64,000 nt of DNA from Asaccharospora irregularis DSM 2635 (lineage in GTDB: Bacteria > Bacillota > Clostridia > Peptostreptococcales > Peptostreptococcaceae): assembly GCF_900129815.1 (NCBI RefSeq), contig NZ_FQWX01000003.1:62001-126000 (forward strand), read 5' to 3'. Below the pieces are notes generated by a model that was not told the origin of the DNA, ran no database searches, and saw nothing but the letters and a program-made list of their open reading frames with translations. The translations under genes and the position numbers were made by a program. Every line of letters starts with the position of its first letter. Position 1 is the stretch's first letter. Below, piece by piece: positions 18,307 to 27,448 of the stretch.

Positions 18307-19398
18307 GTTAGAATCTTCTACATGAAGTCTTTTTTCAACGTATTTATCTAAGCAAGATTTTATAACAGCTGCTATAGGAACAGATAAGAATACTCCTATA
18401 ATTCCAAATAAGCTTCCTCCAATCATTACTGCCGAAATTATCCAAAGAGGACTAAGCCCTACTTGATCCCCCATAACTTTAGGACCTATGAAGTTTCCAT
18501 CTACCTGTTGAAGTATCAGTATAAATATCGCAACCCAAAAGGCTTTTACAGGATCGTAAATAAGTGTCATGATTATAGGAGGAACAGCACCTATAAATGG
18601 ACCAAAGTAAGGAATTATATTTGTCAAGAATACAATAAATGATAAGAATAAAACATTATCTATTCTTATAATAAATTCAAATCCAATAAATGCAATCACA
18701 CCAATTATAAGTGAATCAATTATTTTTCCTATTATATAATTGTAAAATATATCATGAGATATTCTAAAAAACTCAACTGTTTCATCTGCCAGATGTTTTG
18801 GTAGTGCTGCAAAAAGTAATTTTTTAAACCCTAAAGCAATTTTTTCTTTATCAAACAGCATGTATATTGATAATATAACTCCCATTAGTATATTAAATAA
18901 TAAAGAAGTTATACTAAGAGCGTATACAACGACATTTGTTGAAAATGTCGTAAGAACATCGAGAACTTGCTTTAATATACTGTTTAAGTTATGCTGGATA
19001 TGTGGCATGATAGCCTCTAAGAATTCTGCCTGTGATACATACCTAGATGCAAAACGATTTAAGAGATTTATATATTCTGGAACTTCTTTTATTAATCGGT
19101 TTAGAGTATCAACTATAGCAGGTACGATTAATTTAAATCCAACAGTAACCAACACAAATACTATTATATAAGATATAAGAATATTTATTAATCTGTGTTT
19201 TTTGAACTTACGCTCGAATATCATAACCAATGGATTTAATAAAAGTGCGAATAGTATACCTATTAAAAAAGGACTAAAGAATTTTGCTAATCCACCTATA
19301 CCCCCTATAAACTTTAAAGGATTATCAATCATTTTGTATAATAAAATAGAAACAAACACTACAAAAATGTAGTACTTAATATTTTCTTTTGAAATCAT
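18304..19398 (-). CDS. AI-2E family transporter (YtvI/PerM-like)
   Basis: A 364-residue integral membrane protein with about eight helices and the family layout. Two pairs of N-terminal helices, a soluble stretch (VPEYINLLNRFASRYVSQ), then the C-terminal block with VFLTNIIPYFGPFIGAVPPIIMTL and QQVDGNFIGPKVMGDQVGLSPLWII are visible. Members export small molecules or act as ion antiporters; the AI-2 link holds for only a few, so the substrate is open. AAGGAGGTAAC precedes the ATG. It is transcribed alone and convergent with the lipoprotein gene. Confidence 0.88.
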   Translation of the reverse strand: MISKENIKYYIFVVFVSILLYKMIDNPLKFIGGIGGLAKFFSPFLIGILFALLLNPLVMIFERKFKKHRLINILISYIIVFVLVTVGFKLIVPAIVDTLNRLIKEVPEYINLLNRFASRYVSQAEFLEAIMPHIQHNLNSILKQVLDVLTTFSTNVVVYALSITSLLFNILMGVILSIYMLFDKEKIALGFKKLLFAALPKHLADETVEFFRISHDIFYNYIIGKIIDSLIIGVIAFIGFEFIIRIDNVLFLSFIVFLTNIIPYFGPFIGAVPPIIMTLIYDPVKAFWVAIFILILQQVDGNFIGPKVMGDQVGLSPLWIISAVMIGGSLFGIIGVFLSVPIAAVIKSCLDKYVEKRLHVEDSN

Positions 19399-19717
19399 GT
19401 TACCTCCTTAGGATTTTACAATATTATTAATGCTAAATATATATTAGTATAAATATAAAATAAAAACAAAGATTATTTTATAATAATTATAAGTTTATGT
19501 CTATCTTATTTTGTTCAATAAATAAATTTCTAACCTATTTGATTTATACAGATAGATATATTTGCTGTTAAATAAATATGTAAAGTTTTAAGGCTATAAG
19601 AAATAAGAAGCATACTTTTTATTTTTATATATCCTCAATATGTATTATAATATAAAGATAAAACAAAAACTGTTTATTTTACAAAAAACTTATAAAATAA
19701 TAAAAGAAGGTGAATTT
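19399..19717. other. Intergenic region, divergent promoters only
   Basis: About 320 very AT-rich bases between two divergent genes. It should hold the promoters of both. I see no hairpin, riboswitch motif or coding frame that I could support. An in-frame upstream extension of the next gene back to 19640 is not supported by a ribosome binding site. Confidence 0.5.
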
Positions 19718-20431
19718 ATGAGAATAAATAAATACATAGCTTCTTGTGGAATTGCATCCAGAAGGAAGTCAGAAGAACTTATATTAGAAAAAAGAGTCAG
19801 GGTAAATGGTAAAATAGTGGAAGAGTTATCTTTTAATATAGATGAAAATAATGATATTGTTGAAGTTGATAATAAAAAAATAAGTCTTGCTAATAACTAT
19901 ATTTATATACTGCTAAATAAACCAGAGGGTTACATTACAACTGTGAAGGATCAATTTAATAGGCCTAGTGTAATTGATTTATTAGATATAAAAGATAGAG
20001 TATATCCTATAGGAAGACTAGACTATGAAACTAGTGGATTTTTGCTGCTTACAAATGATGGGGATTTAACCTATAAGCTAACCCATCCAAAGCATGAAGT
20101 GGATAAGACTTATATTGCAAAGGTTAAGGGAACACCAACTCAAGATGAGATTAACAATTTTAAAAACGGACTTACAATAGAGGATTATAAGACAGCTCCA
20201 GCTAAAATAAGAATACTAAAAGAAAACAAGGAAAAAAATTACTCATTGTGTGAGATTAAAATACATGAGGGAAGAAATAGACAAGTTAGAAAAATGTGTA
20301 GAGCTATAAATCATCCTGTATTAAATTTAAGAAGAACAGCTATGGGAAAAATAAGACTTCAGGGCTTAGAAATAGGAAAATACAGATACTTGACAGAAGA
20401 AGAAATATCGTATTTAAAAGGAATAAAATAG
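19718..20431 (+). CDS. rluB: Pseudouridine synthase, RsuA/RluB family
   Basis: A 237-residue RNA-modifying enzyme. An N-terminal S4 RNA-binding domain (MRINKYIASCGIASRRKSEELI) is followed by the catalytic domain with the Asp motif PIGRLDYETSGFLLLTNDG, where Asp is the nucleophile. KIHEGRNRQVRKMCRAI is a second family motif. RluB of Bacillus modifies U2633 of 23S rRNA, while RsuA acts on 16S, so the exact target is inferred. The start at 19718 has AGAAGGTG upstream. It is nine bases from the methyltransferase gene, which suggests one RNA-modification operon. Confidence 0.9.
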   Translation: MRINKYIASCGIASRRKSEELILEKRVRVNGKIVEELSFNIDENNDIVEVDNKKISLANNYIYILLNKPEGYITTVKDQFNRPSVIDLLDIKDRVYPIGRLDYETSGFLLLTNDGDLTYKLTHPKHEVDKTYIAKVKGTPTQDEINNFKNGLTIEDYKTAPAKIRILKENKEKNYSLCEIKIHEGRNRQVRKMCRAINHPVLNLRRTAMGKIRLQGLEIGKYRYLTEEEISYLKGIK

Positions 20432-20440
20432 AGGTGGAAC

Positions 20441-21022
20441 ATGGTAAGAGCTAAATATTTAACTAAAATTACTGATATAAATAAGATGTATATAGACAAA
20501 ATATTAAAAGAAGGCGATATTGTTGTAGATGCGACTATGGGAAATGGTTATGATACAAAGTACCTAGCAGAGAAGGTCGGAAGTAGCGGTTTTGTATATA
20601 GTTTTGATATTCAAGAAGAAGCTATAAGTTCTACAAAAAAGAGATTATTAGAGTCTAACTTAGAAAATAGGGTAAAGCTAATCTTAGATGGACATGAAAA
20701 TATGGGCCAATATGTAGATGAGGAAGTTTCTTGTGTTTTATTTAATTTGGGATATTTACCTGGATTTAAGCATATGGTTGTAACAAAACCCCAGACTACT
20801 ATCAAAGCTATAGAGGCTAGCTTAAAAATATTAAAGCCTCATGGCATAGTAAGTATAGCGATTTATACAGGTCATCCTGGGGGAGAAGATGAAAAAAATA
20901 GTGTATATGACTTTGTCAGTACGTTAGATCAAAAAGAGTTTAATGTTTTAGAAAGTTCATTTTTAAATCAAATCAATAACCCTCCGAGATTAATTTTAAT
21001 TGAAAAGAAAAAAATATACTAA
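20441..21022 (+). CDS. mnmM: SAM-dependent methyltransferase, MnmM (YtqB) type
   Basis: A 193-residue class I methyltransferase. VVDATMGNGYDTKYLA at 30-45 binds S-adenosylmethionine, and NLGYLPGFKH near 105 is characteristic of the YtqB family (formerly called rRNA methylase). The Bacillus and Staphylococcus members were shown to be MnmM, which methylates 5-aminomethyl-2-thiouridine at tRNA position 34. I name it on family likeness. AGAGGTGG precedes the ATG. It follows rluB by nine bases and ends the transcript at a hairpin terminator. Confidence 0.82.
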   Translation: MVRAKYLTKITDINKMYIDKILKEGDIVVDATMGNGYDTKYLAEKVGSSGFVYSFDIQEEAISSTKKRLLESNLENRVKLILDGHENMGQYVDEEVSCVLFNLGYLPGFKHMVVTKPQTTIKAIEASLKILKPHGIVSIAIYTGHPGGEDEKNSVYDFVSTLDQKEFNVLESSFLNQINNPPRLILIEKKKIY

Positions 21023-21048
21023 AATCATAAATAAATATGTTTACATTT

Positions 21049-21096
21049 ACTCCCTATAAGGGTTTACTAAAAAGTTTACTGTATAGGGAGTTTTTA
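21049..21096 (+). terminator. Rho-independent terminator
   Basis: The stem ACTCCCTATA / TATAGGGAGT has a 23-base loop and is followed by TTTTT. It ends the rluB-mnmM transcript. Confidence 0.85.
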
Positions 21097-21116
21097 TGAA
21101 TAATCTATAAATAAAC

Positions 21117-21144
21117 TTGACAAGAATAATATAAAAGATATTAT
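21117..21144 (+). promoter_or_regulatory. Candidate promoter
   Basis: TTGACA at 21117-21122, a 16-base spacer and TATTAT at 21139-21144. It lies 260 bases before the RpiR regulator gene, so the transcript would carry a long leader. A second -10 like TATAAT at 21238-21243 is closer to the gene. Confidence 0.45.
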
Positions 21145-21267
21145 TATATATGTACATTGAATACTATAAGCTTTTTTAATATGATTATTTATTTATGAAA
21201 AATTAATTATTATATTAAAAAACATAAACAAAAGTGTTATAATTGAAATGGTTATTCTATAGGGGTT

Positions 21268-21282
21268 AAAAGTCAGAAAATT
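21268..21282 (+). promoter_or_regulatory. CodY-like box upstream of the RpiR regulator gene
   Basis: AAAAGTCAGAAAATT matches the CodY consensus AATTTTCWGAAAATT at 12 of 15 positions. It lies about 25 bases downstream of the TATAAT at 21238, where bound CodY would block transcription. CodY is the GTP/branched-chain amino-acid sensor of Firmicutes. Control of a regulator beside a peptide importer would make sense, but this is inference from one site. Confidence 0.45.
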
Positions 21283-21403
21283 TAGAACCTTAATTGTTTT
21301 GTTTCATATTATGGAGTGAAAGTAGCATATAATAATTGGGAGGGATAACAAGTTATATTTATCTAGAAAAATTCAAATGGTTTATATTTAAAAGGAGATA
21401 GGA

Positions 21404-22276
21404 ATGGAAGATTCAAAAGAAATAAAAGATAGTAAACACTTAATATCGAATATACAATCACAGTATCCGAGGCTAAGTAAGGGACAAAAACTTATAGCGC
21501 AGTATATTTTAAAAAATTATGACAAAGTTGCCTTCATGACAGCGTGTAAATTAGGGGAAACAGTTGGAGTTAGTGAGTCTACAGTTGTTAGATTTGCAAA
21601 TGCACTGGGGTATTCAGGTTATCCGAAATTGCAGTCTGCACTTCAAGAACTTATAAAAAACAAACTTACTACCGTACAAAGAGTTGACATGGCTCATGAA
21701 TATTCTGATGATTCAACTATTTTAAATAAAGTTCTTAAAAGTGATATAGACAATATAAGAGGTACGCTTGAAGAAGTAGACGAAATTGCCTTTGAAGAAG
21801 CTTCTAATAAATTGTTAAATGCAAGAAAGATATATATTTTAGGTATGAGAAGTTCATTTGTAGTTGCACAATACTTAGGATTTTATTTGGATATAATACT
21901 AGATAGTGTGCATATAATTAGAATGGATATGGGAGATGCATTTGAGCAAATAGTTAGAATATCAGAAGACGATGTTGTTGTAGCAATTAGCTTCCCTAGA
22001 TACTCTAAAAAATCTTATCAGGTTGTAAAATATGCAAAAGAAAAAGGGGCTCATGTAATTTCTTTAACTGATAGTTTGTTTGCACCTGTTGCATCAATTG
22101 CAGATAATACTCTTTTAGTTAAGAGTAGTATGGCATCATTTGTTGACTCTTTAGTACCTGCTTTTAGTGTAGCGAATGCACTTGTAATATCTGTTGGTAT
22201 GAAAGAAAAAGAAGATATCAAGCAACATTTTGATGATTTAGAACAAATATGGACTAAATACTCTGTATATGAGTAG
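21404..22276 (+). CDS. MurR/RpiR family transcriptional regulator
   Basis: A 290-residue regulator. The N-terminal helix-turn-helix (CKLGETVGVSESTVVRFANALGY, about 45-70) is followed by a SIS sugar-phosphate-binding domain (about 120-260) with KIYILGMRSSFVVAQYLGFYL and SFPRYSKKSYQVV. RpiR proteins sense sugar or amino-sugar phosphates. No sugar gene is adjacent. The next units are a secreted protein and a peptide ABC transporter, which are possible targets. AAAGGAGATAGGA precedes the ATG. It ends at its own terminator. Confidence 0.9.
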   Translation: MEDSKEIKDSKHLISNIQSQYPRLSKGQKLIAQYILKNYDKVAFMTACKLGETVGVSESTVVRFANALGYSGYPKLQSALQELIKNKLTTVQRVDMAHEYSDDSTILNKVLKSDIDNIRGTLEEVDEIAFEEASNKLLNARKIYILGMRSSFVVAQYLGFYLDIILDSVHIIRMDMGDAFEQIVRISEDDVVVAISFPRYSKKSYQVVKYAKEKGAHVISLTDSLFAPVASIADNTLLVKSSMASFVDSLVPAFSVANALVISVGMKEKEDIKQHFDDLEQIWTKYSVYE

Positions 22277-22278
22277 GC

Positions 22279-22320
22279 TAAAAAGGCTGTTAGAATTAAA
22301 AATTCTAATAGCCTTTTATA
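22279..22320 (+). terminator. Rho-independent terminator
   Basis: AAAAGGCTGTTAGAATT pairs with AATTCTAATAGCCTTTT with a 3-base loop and one G-T-type mismatch. It ends the RpiR transcript. Confidence 0.88.
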
Positions 22321-22415
22321 ATGCCAAAAATCTATAAAAAATTTACCACGATATAATATATTTCATTGAAATCCATATAATATATCTAATTACAAATTGG
22401 TTAGGAGGGGTTTGT

Positions 22416-22826
22416 GTGAAATGTATAAAAAAATTAGGAATTATTTTTTTATTAGTGTCAATATCAACATTTGGTGGACTAACTACAAAATATATATATG
22501 CTAGAGAACCTATAATGGAGTACAGATACACAATAGAAGAAGCGAAAATAAAAAGAGCTCAATTTATTTGGACATCATGTCTAGAAGAAATGAGAAGAGA
22601 CAATTTATTAAAGAGTGAAGATATAAAAGAAATAAATAATTATATCAATAAATTAAAAGATATTAAAAATTCACAAAATAAAGAAAAAAGATATTTAAAA
22701 GAAAAAAGCGCCTTAAAAGTATCTACTGTTGATAAGTTAGTTAAAGAAGGATTGATAAATAGTAGTCAGGGGAATATATTAAGAAAAAAACTCAATAAAT
22801 ATGACTTATCAAATTTAGAAAATTAA
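22416..22826 (+). CDS. Small secreted protein of unknown function
   Basis: A 136-residue protein with an N-terminal signal peptide (about residues 1-30, CIKKLGIIFLLVSISTFGG, cleavage possible near YAREP). The rest is charged, helical and contains no Cys-rich or catalytic motif. The last 35 residues (VDKLVKEGLINSSQGNILRKKL) form a helical hairpin similar in length to SHOCT-like tails, but this likeness is weak. The start is GTG at 22416 with AGGAGGGG upstream. It has its own perfect terminator and lies between the RpiR gene and the opp operon. Confidence 0.7.
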   Translation: MKCIKKLGIIFLLVSISTFGGLTTKYIYAREPIMEYRYTIEEAKIKRAQFIWTSCLEEMRRDNLLKSEDIKEINNYINKLKDIKNSQNKEKRYLKEKSALKVSTVDKLVKEGLINSSQGNILRKKLNKYDLSNLEN

Positions 22827-22881
22827 ATGTATATTTATTATTGTTTCAAAATAGTAAAATTTAAATTAGTCATAAAATCTG

Positions 22882-22924
22882 AATAGTAAAAAACTATTTA
22901 AAATATAGTTTTTTACTATTTTAC
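22882..22924 (+). terminator. Rho-independent terminator
   Basis: A perfect 16-bp stem AATAGTAAAAAACTAT with its complement at 22905-22920 and a 7-base loop, ending in T-rich sequence. Confidence 0.85.
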
Positions 22925-22992
22925 CTTTAGCTGTTATATACTGTAGAATAGTGGAGAAATAAACTTTTTAATAGTTGAGAGGGGTAGGAATT

Positions 22993-24567
22993 ATGAGTTT
23001 AAAGAAAAAAATTTTGACGCTAACTGTAATTAGTACGCTAATTTTATCGGTTGGATGTTCACAAAAAAAGGCTAGTGAAGATAAGAAAGATAGCACTAAA
23101 GCATCAGCAATAACTATAGTAGCTGGGAGTGATTTAACAAACCCAAACCCATTATTTGCAAATGATAGACTTTCTATGACAGTTATGAATTCATTATATT
23201 CTCCGCTATATGTAGTAGAAGAAACAGGGGAAAAAACATTCTACTTAGCTGATAGTGTAGATGTTTCAGATGACTTTTTAACATACAAAGTTAAATTAAA
23301 AGACAACCTAAAGTGGCATGACGGAAAACCTTTAACTGCTGATGATGTTGTATTCACAGTAAATACTATACTAGATAAAAATCAAAATTGCATGAGTAGA
23401 GAAGATTTTATAATAAATGATAATCCAGTTGAAGTTAAAAAGGTAGATGACACTACTGTAGAATTTAAACTTTCAAGTATTTCAACACCATTTGAATATA
23501 TATTAGGTGATATAAGACCTATACCTAAACACATATATGAAGGTGAAAAAGATTTAGAAAAAAGCGAAGAAAATAGAAATCCAATAGGTTCAGGGGCATA
23601 CAAATTTAAAGAACATAAATCAGGGGAACTGATAACACTAGAAAAATTTGATGATTTCTACGGAGAAAAGGCTAACTTAGATACAGTAAACTATAGAGTT
23701 ATAGCTGATGCTAATTCAGCTAATACAGCTTTACAAAATGGTGAAGTAAACGTTAAATATGTTTCTGCAGATGATGTTGAAAACGTAAAATCTAAGGATA
23801 ATGTAAATATAATTACTTTCGATGAAGGTATGGTTGATAATATAATATTCCTTCAACAACACAACAAAGATTTAGCTAAAAAGGAAGTAAGACAAGCTTT
23901 AGCTTATGCAATAAATAAAGAGGAAATTATAAAAGCTTCATATAAATCAGAAGAATATGCTACAAAAGCAGACTCATTATTTGCTCCTAATACAGTAGGG
24001 TATACTGGAGAAGTTGAAAAGTATGAACAAGACAAAGAAAAAGCTAAACAGCTATTAGAAAAAGCAGGAGTTAAGGATTTAAAATTAAAATTCGGATACT
24101 CTACACACAAACCTTCGCTTGAAGCTACAGCATTAGTTGTACAAAACAATTTAAAGGATATAGGTGTAGAAGTAGAGTTAGTTCCTCTTGAAAGTAGTGC
24201 TTTTATAAACAAAATACTTAATCCAGAAGAATACTCATTTGACATGGCTTTAAATGGGTATGTAATGGGAACTAACCCAGCTTCTTATGCTTCATTATTT
24301 GTAGAAGATGGATCAAACAATTTCAATAAATATAAAAACGAAAAAGTAGAAGAGTTATTTAATAAGGCTTTATCAGAAACAAATGAAGCTAAGAGAACTG
24401 AATTATACAAAGAAGCACAAAAATTAGTAATAGATGATATGACTTGCTACCCAATTGCATACTCTAAGTCAATTGTTGCAATAGATAAGGCTTATGACGG
24501 AGTAGAAGATGCTACACCAGCACCAATATTTATGTTTAGAGATTTACATAAATTAAAACTAAAATAA
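22993..24567 (+). CDS. oppA: Oligopeptide ABC transporter, substrate-binding lipoprotein
   Basis: A 524-residue extracellular lipoprotein of the SBP_bac_5 family. The lipobox LSVGC gives lipid-modified Cys 22. The family signature LKDNLKWHDGKPLTADDVVFTVNTI is near residues 95-120, and the protein has the two-lobed length usual for OppA/AppA/DppA. It captures peptides and hands them to the two permeases downstream. Nickel or other ligands bind some relatives, so peptide is the likely, not proven, ligand. The start at 22993 has GAGAGGGG upstream; an in-frame start at 22975 is less likely. A terminator separates it from oppB. Confidence 0.92.
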   Translation: MSLKKKILTLTVISTLILSVGCSQKKASEDKKDSTKASAITIVAGSDLTNPNPLFANDRLSMTVMNSLYSPLYVVEETGEKTFYLADSVDVSDDFLTYKVKLKDNLKWHDGKPLTADDVVFTVNTILDKNQNCMSREDFIINDNPVEVKKVDDTTVEFKLSSISTPFEYILGDIRPIPKHIYEGEKDLEKSEENRNPIGSGAYKFKEHKSGELITLEKFDDFYGEKANLDTVNYRVIADANSANTALQNGEVNVKYVSADDVENVKSKDNVNIITFDEGMVDNIIFLQQHNKDLAKKEVRQALAYAINKEEIIKASYKSEEYATKADSLFAPNTVGYTGEVEKYEQDKEKAKQLLEKAGVKDLKLKFGYSTHKPSLEATALVVQNNLKDIGVEVELVPLESSAFINKILNPEEYSFDMALNGYVMGTNPASYASLFVEDGSNNFNKYKNEKVEELFNKALSETNEAKRTELYKEAQKLVIDDMTCYPIAYSKSIVAIDKAYDGVEDATPAPIFMFRDLHKLKLK

Positions 24568-24601
24568 AAAATATATCAAGATAATAAAATATATCAAAAT
24601 T

Positions 24602-24633
24602 AAAAAATAGCCGTATTAAAGCGGCTATTTTTT
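24602..24633 (+). terminator. Internal terminator between oppA and oppB
   Basis: AAAAAATAGCCG / CGGCTATTTTTT is a perfect 12-bp stem with an 8-base loop. It lies 35 bases after oppA and 25 before oppB in a same-strand operon. Partial read-through would make the binding protein more abundant than the membrane parts, as is common in such operons. Confidence 0.88.
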
Positions 24634-24657
24634 GGTATTAAGTCTAAGAGGTGAAAT

Positions 24658-25602
24658 ATGAAAGAAAAAATAGTAAAAAGATTATTTAATGTAATACCTA
24701 TGTTATTTTTTATATCTATAATTTCATTTTTACTTATGCATCTGGCTCCAGGGGATCCTATACAAGCATATATAACTCCTAAAATGAGTGCAGTAGACAT
24801 AGAGAGAGTAAGACATAATATGGGACTTGATCAACCTATATATATTCAATATTTTAAGTGGTTAATTAATGCTGTTCAGGGTAATTTAGGATACTCTTTA
24901 ATTAATCATAGACCAGTAGCAACTGTTATATTTGATAGAATACCCAATACTATATTGATAACACTGACTGCGTTGATACTATCGCTGATTATAGCTATAC
25001 CTGTAGGTTTGATATCTGGTTATAATAAAAACTCAGTACTTGACAATGTATTAAATGTAATTGCATATATAGGTATTTCTATACCGAGTTTTTGGTTTGC
25101 CATGATGATTATATATATCTTTTCCTTAAAGTTAAATCTGCTCCCTAGTATAGGAATGAGGACTATCGGAGTTGATACTACGGTTGATTTAATAAAACAT
25201 ATGATAATGCCTGTAATAGTTCTTAGTTATTATAACGTATGTGTATTCACAAGGTATATTAGATCTAGCACAATAGGTCAACTAAATGAGGACTATGTCC
25301 TAACTCAGTATGCATATGGAGCTAGTGCTAAAGAGGTACTTTTCAAACACGTTTTCAAAAATACCTTACTTCCTATAATAACTATATTTGCTATGTCACT
25401 TCCACAGCTTGTGACAGGTGCATTTATAACAGAGACGATATTTGGGTGGCCGGGTATGGGTCAGCTTGGTGTAACAGCAATATTTGGTTATGATTATCCC
25501 GTTGTTATGGGTATAACTATGATTTCCTCAGTAGTGCTGATAATTGGCAATTTGATAGCTGATATTTTGTATCAGGTTGTAGACCCTAGAATAAAGCATT
25601 AA
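24658..25602 (+). CDS. oppB: Oligopeptide ABC transporter permease (OppB/DppB)
   Basis: A 314-residue membrane subunit with six predicted helices. The binding-protein-dependent transport motif is present: AYGASAKEVLFKHVFKNTLLPII near residue 225, the EAA loop that contacts the ATPases. AFITETIFGWPGMGQLGVTAI is the typical OppB end block. AAGAGGTGAAAT precedes the ATG. The next permease follows after 11 bases. Confidence 0.93.
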   Translation: MKEKIVKRLFNVIPMLFFISIISFLLMHLAPGDPIQAYITPKMSAVDIERVRHNMGLDQPIYIQYFKWLINAVQGNLGYSLINHRPVATVIFDRIPNTILITLTALILSLIIAIPVGLISGYNKNSVLDNVLNVIAYIGISIPSFWFAMMIIYIFSLKLNLLPSIGMRTIGVDTTVDLIKHMIMPVIVLSYYNVCVFTRYIRSSTIGQLNEDYVLTQYAYGASAKEVLFKHVFKNTLLPIITIFAMSLPQLVTGAFITETIFGWPGMGQLGVTAIFGYDYPVVMGITMISSVVLIIGNLIADILYQVVDPRIKH

Positions 25603-25613
25603 AGGAGGAAGAA

Positions 25614-26447
25614 ATGATAGAAAAATTAAAACGCAATTTTAAGGAAAATAAACTAGCACTAGCTGCTTTGATAACAATAATTATATTTGTGCTTATATCA
25701 ATATTTGCATTTTTAATGCCTTTTGACCCAAACCAGATAGATCCTGTAAATAGGCTTAAACTACCAGGAGGTAAAAACTATTTTGGTACTGATAGTATGG
25801 GAAGAGATTACCTGACAAGGGCATTATATGGTGGTAGGGTGTCCTTGACTGTAGGGTTTATGTCTATGATCATATCTACATCGGTAGGAACGTTAGTTGG
25901 GGCAATAAGTGGATATTTTGGCGGTAAGGTAGATAACTTTATAATGAGATTAATAGATATACTTATGAGCATACCTACTTTCTTTTTAATACTTGTAATA
26001 AACTCTTACCTAGGATCTAGCATAAAAAATATTATATTGGTAATAGGATTGTTAGGTTGGATGGGAGTTGCAAGAATAGTTAGATCAGAAACATTGTCTA
26101 TAAAGGAAAGAGAATATGTATTATATGCAAAATCATCTGGACAAAGCTGGGGTAAAATAATAATAAAACATATAATACCGAGTATGCTTCCTACGATAAT
26201 AGTGTCTTCTAGTATAGATATAGCTAACTCAATACTTATGGAATCCTCACTAAGCTTTTTAGGATTAGGAGTTAAACAGCCAAATGCATCGTGGGGTAGC
26301 ATGCTTAAAGATGCACAAGCTTTTTTAGGAGATGCACCACACCTAGCTATACTTCCAGGTATTTTTATACTTTTTACAGTACTTAGTTTTAATCTAATAG
26401 GAGATACTTTAAGATTAACATTTGAGGCAAAGTCTAACAATAGGTAG
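25614..26447 (+). CDS. oppC: Oligopeptide ABC transporter permease (OppC/DppC)
   Basis: A 277-residue membrane subunit, partner of OppB. An N-terminal helix (LALAALITIIIFVLISIFAFL) is followed by the short extracellular stretch GTDSMGRDYLTRALYGGRVSL found in all OppC proteins. The EAA loop is AKSSGQSWGKIIIKHIIPSMLPTII. LGLGVKQPNASWGSMLKDA closes the domain. AAAGGAGGAAGAA precedes the ATG. It is followed by the ATPase genes at eight bases. Confidence 0.93.
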   Translation: MIEKLKRNFKENKLALAALITIIIFVLISIFAFLMPFDPNQIDPVNRLKLPGGKNYFGTDSMGRDYLTRALYGGRVSLTVGFMSMIISTSVGTLVGAISGYFGGKVDNFIMRLIDILMSIPTFFLILVINSYLGSSIKNIILVIGLLGWMGVARIVRSETLSIKEREYVLYAKSSGQSWGKIIIKHIIPSMLPTIIVSSSIDIANSILMESSLSFLGLGVKQPNASWGSMLKDAQAFLGDAPHLAILPGIFILFTVLSFNLIGDTLRLTFEAKSNNR

Positions 26448-26455
26448 GTGTAATT

Positions 26456-27448
26456 ATGGAAAAAATAATACAAATAGAAAATTTAAAAACATCCTTTTTT
26501 ACTGAAGCAGGTGAGGTACAGGCAGTTAGAGGTATAAGTTTTGATGTATATAAAAATGAAATAGTAGGAATAGTCGGAGAAAGTGGAAGTGGTAAAAGTA
26601 TAGCTTCTAAATCTATAATGGGTCTTATAAAAGACCCTGGAAAAATTGTAGATGGTACTATAATGTTTCTAGGTCAAGATTTGACAAAGTTAAATGAAAA
26701 GCAGATGCTAAAAATAAGAGGAAATGAAATAGCTATGGTATTTCAAGATCCCATGACTGCTTTAAATCCCCTGATAAAAATTGGGAATCAGATGAGTGAA
26801 GTAATAATAAGGCACAGTAAACTAACTAAAAAAGAGGCGAGAAATAAAGCTATAGAACTGCTAAAATTGGTCGGAATACCTTCCCCAGAAAAAAGAATAG
26901 ATAGTTATCCTCATGAGTTTAGTGGTGGAATGAGACAGAGGGTATGTATTGCAATGGCTATAAGCTCATCTCCAAAACTATTAATAGCAGACGAACCAAC
27001 GACGGCTTTGGATGTAACTATACAGGCTCAAATCTTAAGGTTGATAAAGAAATTAAACAGTGACAATGAAAATTCAACTATATTAATAACCCATGATTTA
27101 GGTATAGTTTACAATGTCTGTGATAGAGTTATAGTAATGTACGGTGGAATGATTATGGAGATTGGTAGTGTAAAAGAAATATTTGAAAATCCTAAACATC
27201 CATATACTATAGGTCTCCTAAGATCTATACCAAAGATGAAAAATTCTAAAGGAGATAGGCTTATTCCTATAGAAGGGAATACACCTAGTTTACTTATGCC
27301 AAAGAATGGTTGTCCGTTTTATGATAGGTGTGACTTGAGGGTAGAAAAATGTAAGCTAAGACAGGATTTTATAGAGATTAGTAGTACACATAAAGTTGCT
27401 TGCAATCTAATATCTAGGGAGGCTAACAATGAACTTAATAGAGGTTAA
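26456..27448 (+). CDS. oppD: Oligopeptide ABC transporter ATPase (OppD/DppD)
   Basis: A 330-residue cytoplasmic ATPase. Walker A is GESGSGKS, the Q-loop VFQDPMTALNP, the ABC signature SGGMRQR and Walker B LLIADEPTTALD, with ITHD as the switch His. The C-terminal extension has the Cys cluster of peptide transporters (CPFYDRCDLRVEKC, then VAC), which may bind an iron-sulphur cluster as shown for some Dpp ATPases. Its end overlaps the oppF start by 20 bases, so translation is coupled. Confidence 0.94.
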   Translation: MEKIIQIENLKTSFFTEAGEVQAVRGISFDVYKNEIVGIVGESGSGKSIASKSIMGLIKDPGKIVDGTIMFLGQDLTKLNEKQMLKIRGNEIAMVFQDPMTALNPLIKIGNQMSEVIIRHSKLTKKEARNKAIELLKLVGIPSPEKRIDSYPHEFSGGMRQRVCIAMAISSSPKLLIADEPTTALDVTIQAQILRLIKKLNSDNENSTILITHDLGIVYNVCDRVIVMYGGMIMEIGSVKEIFENPKHPYTIGLLRSIPKMKNSKGDRLIPIEGNTPSLLMPKNGCPFYDRCDLRVEKCKLRQDFIEISSTHKVACNLISREANNELNRG

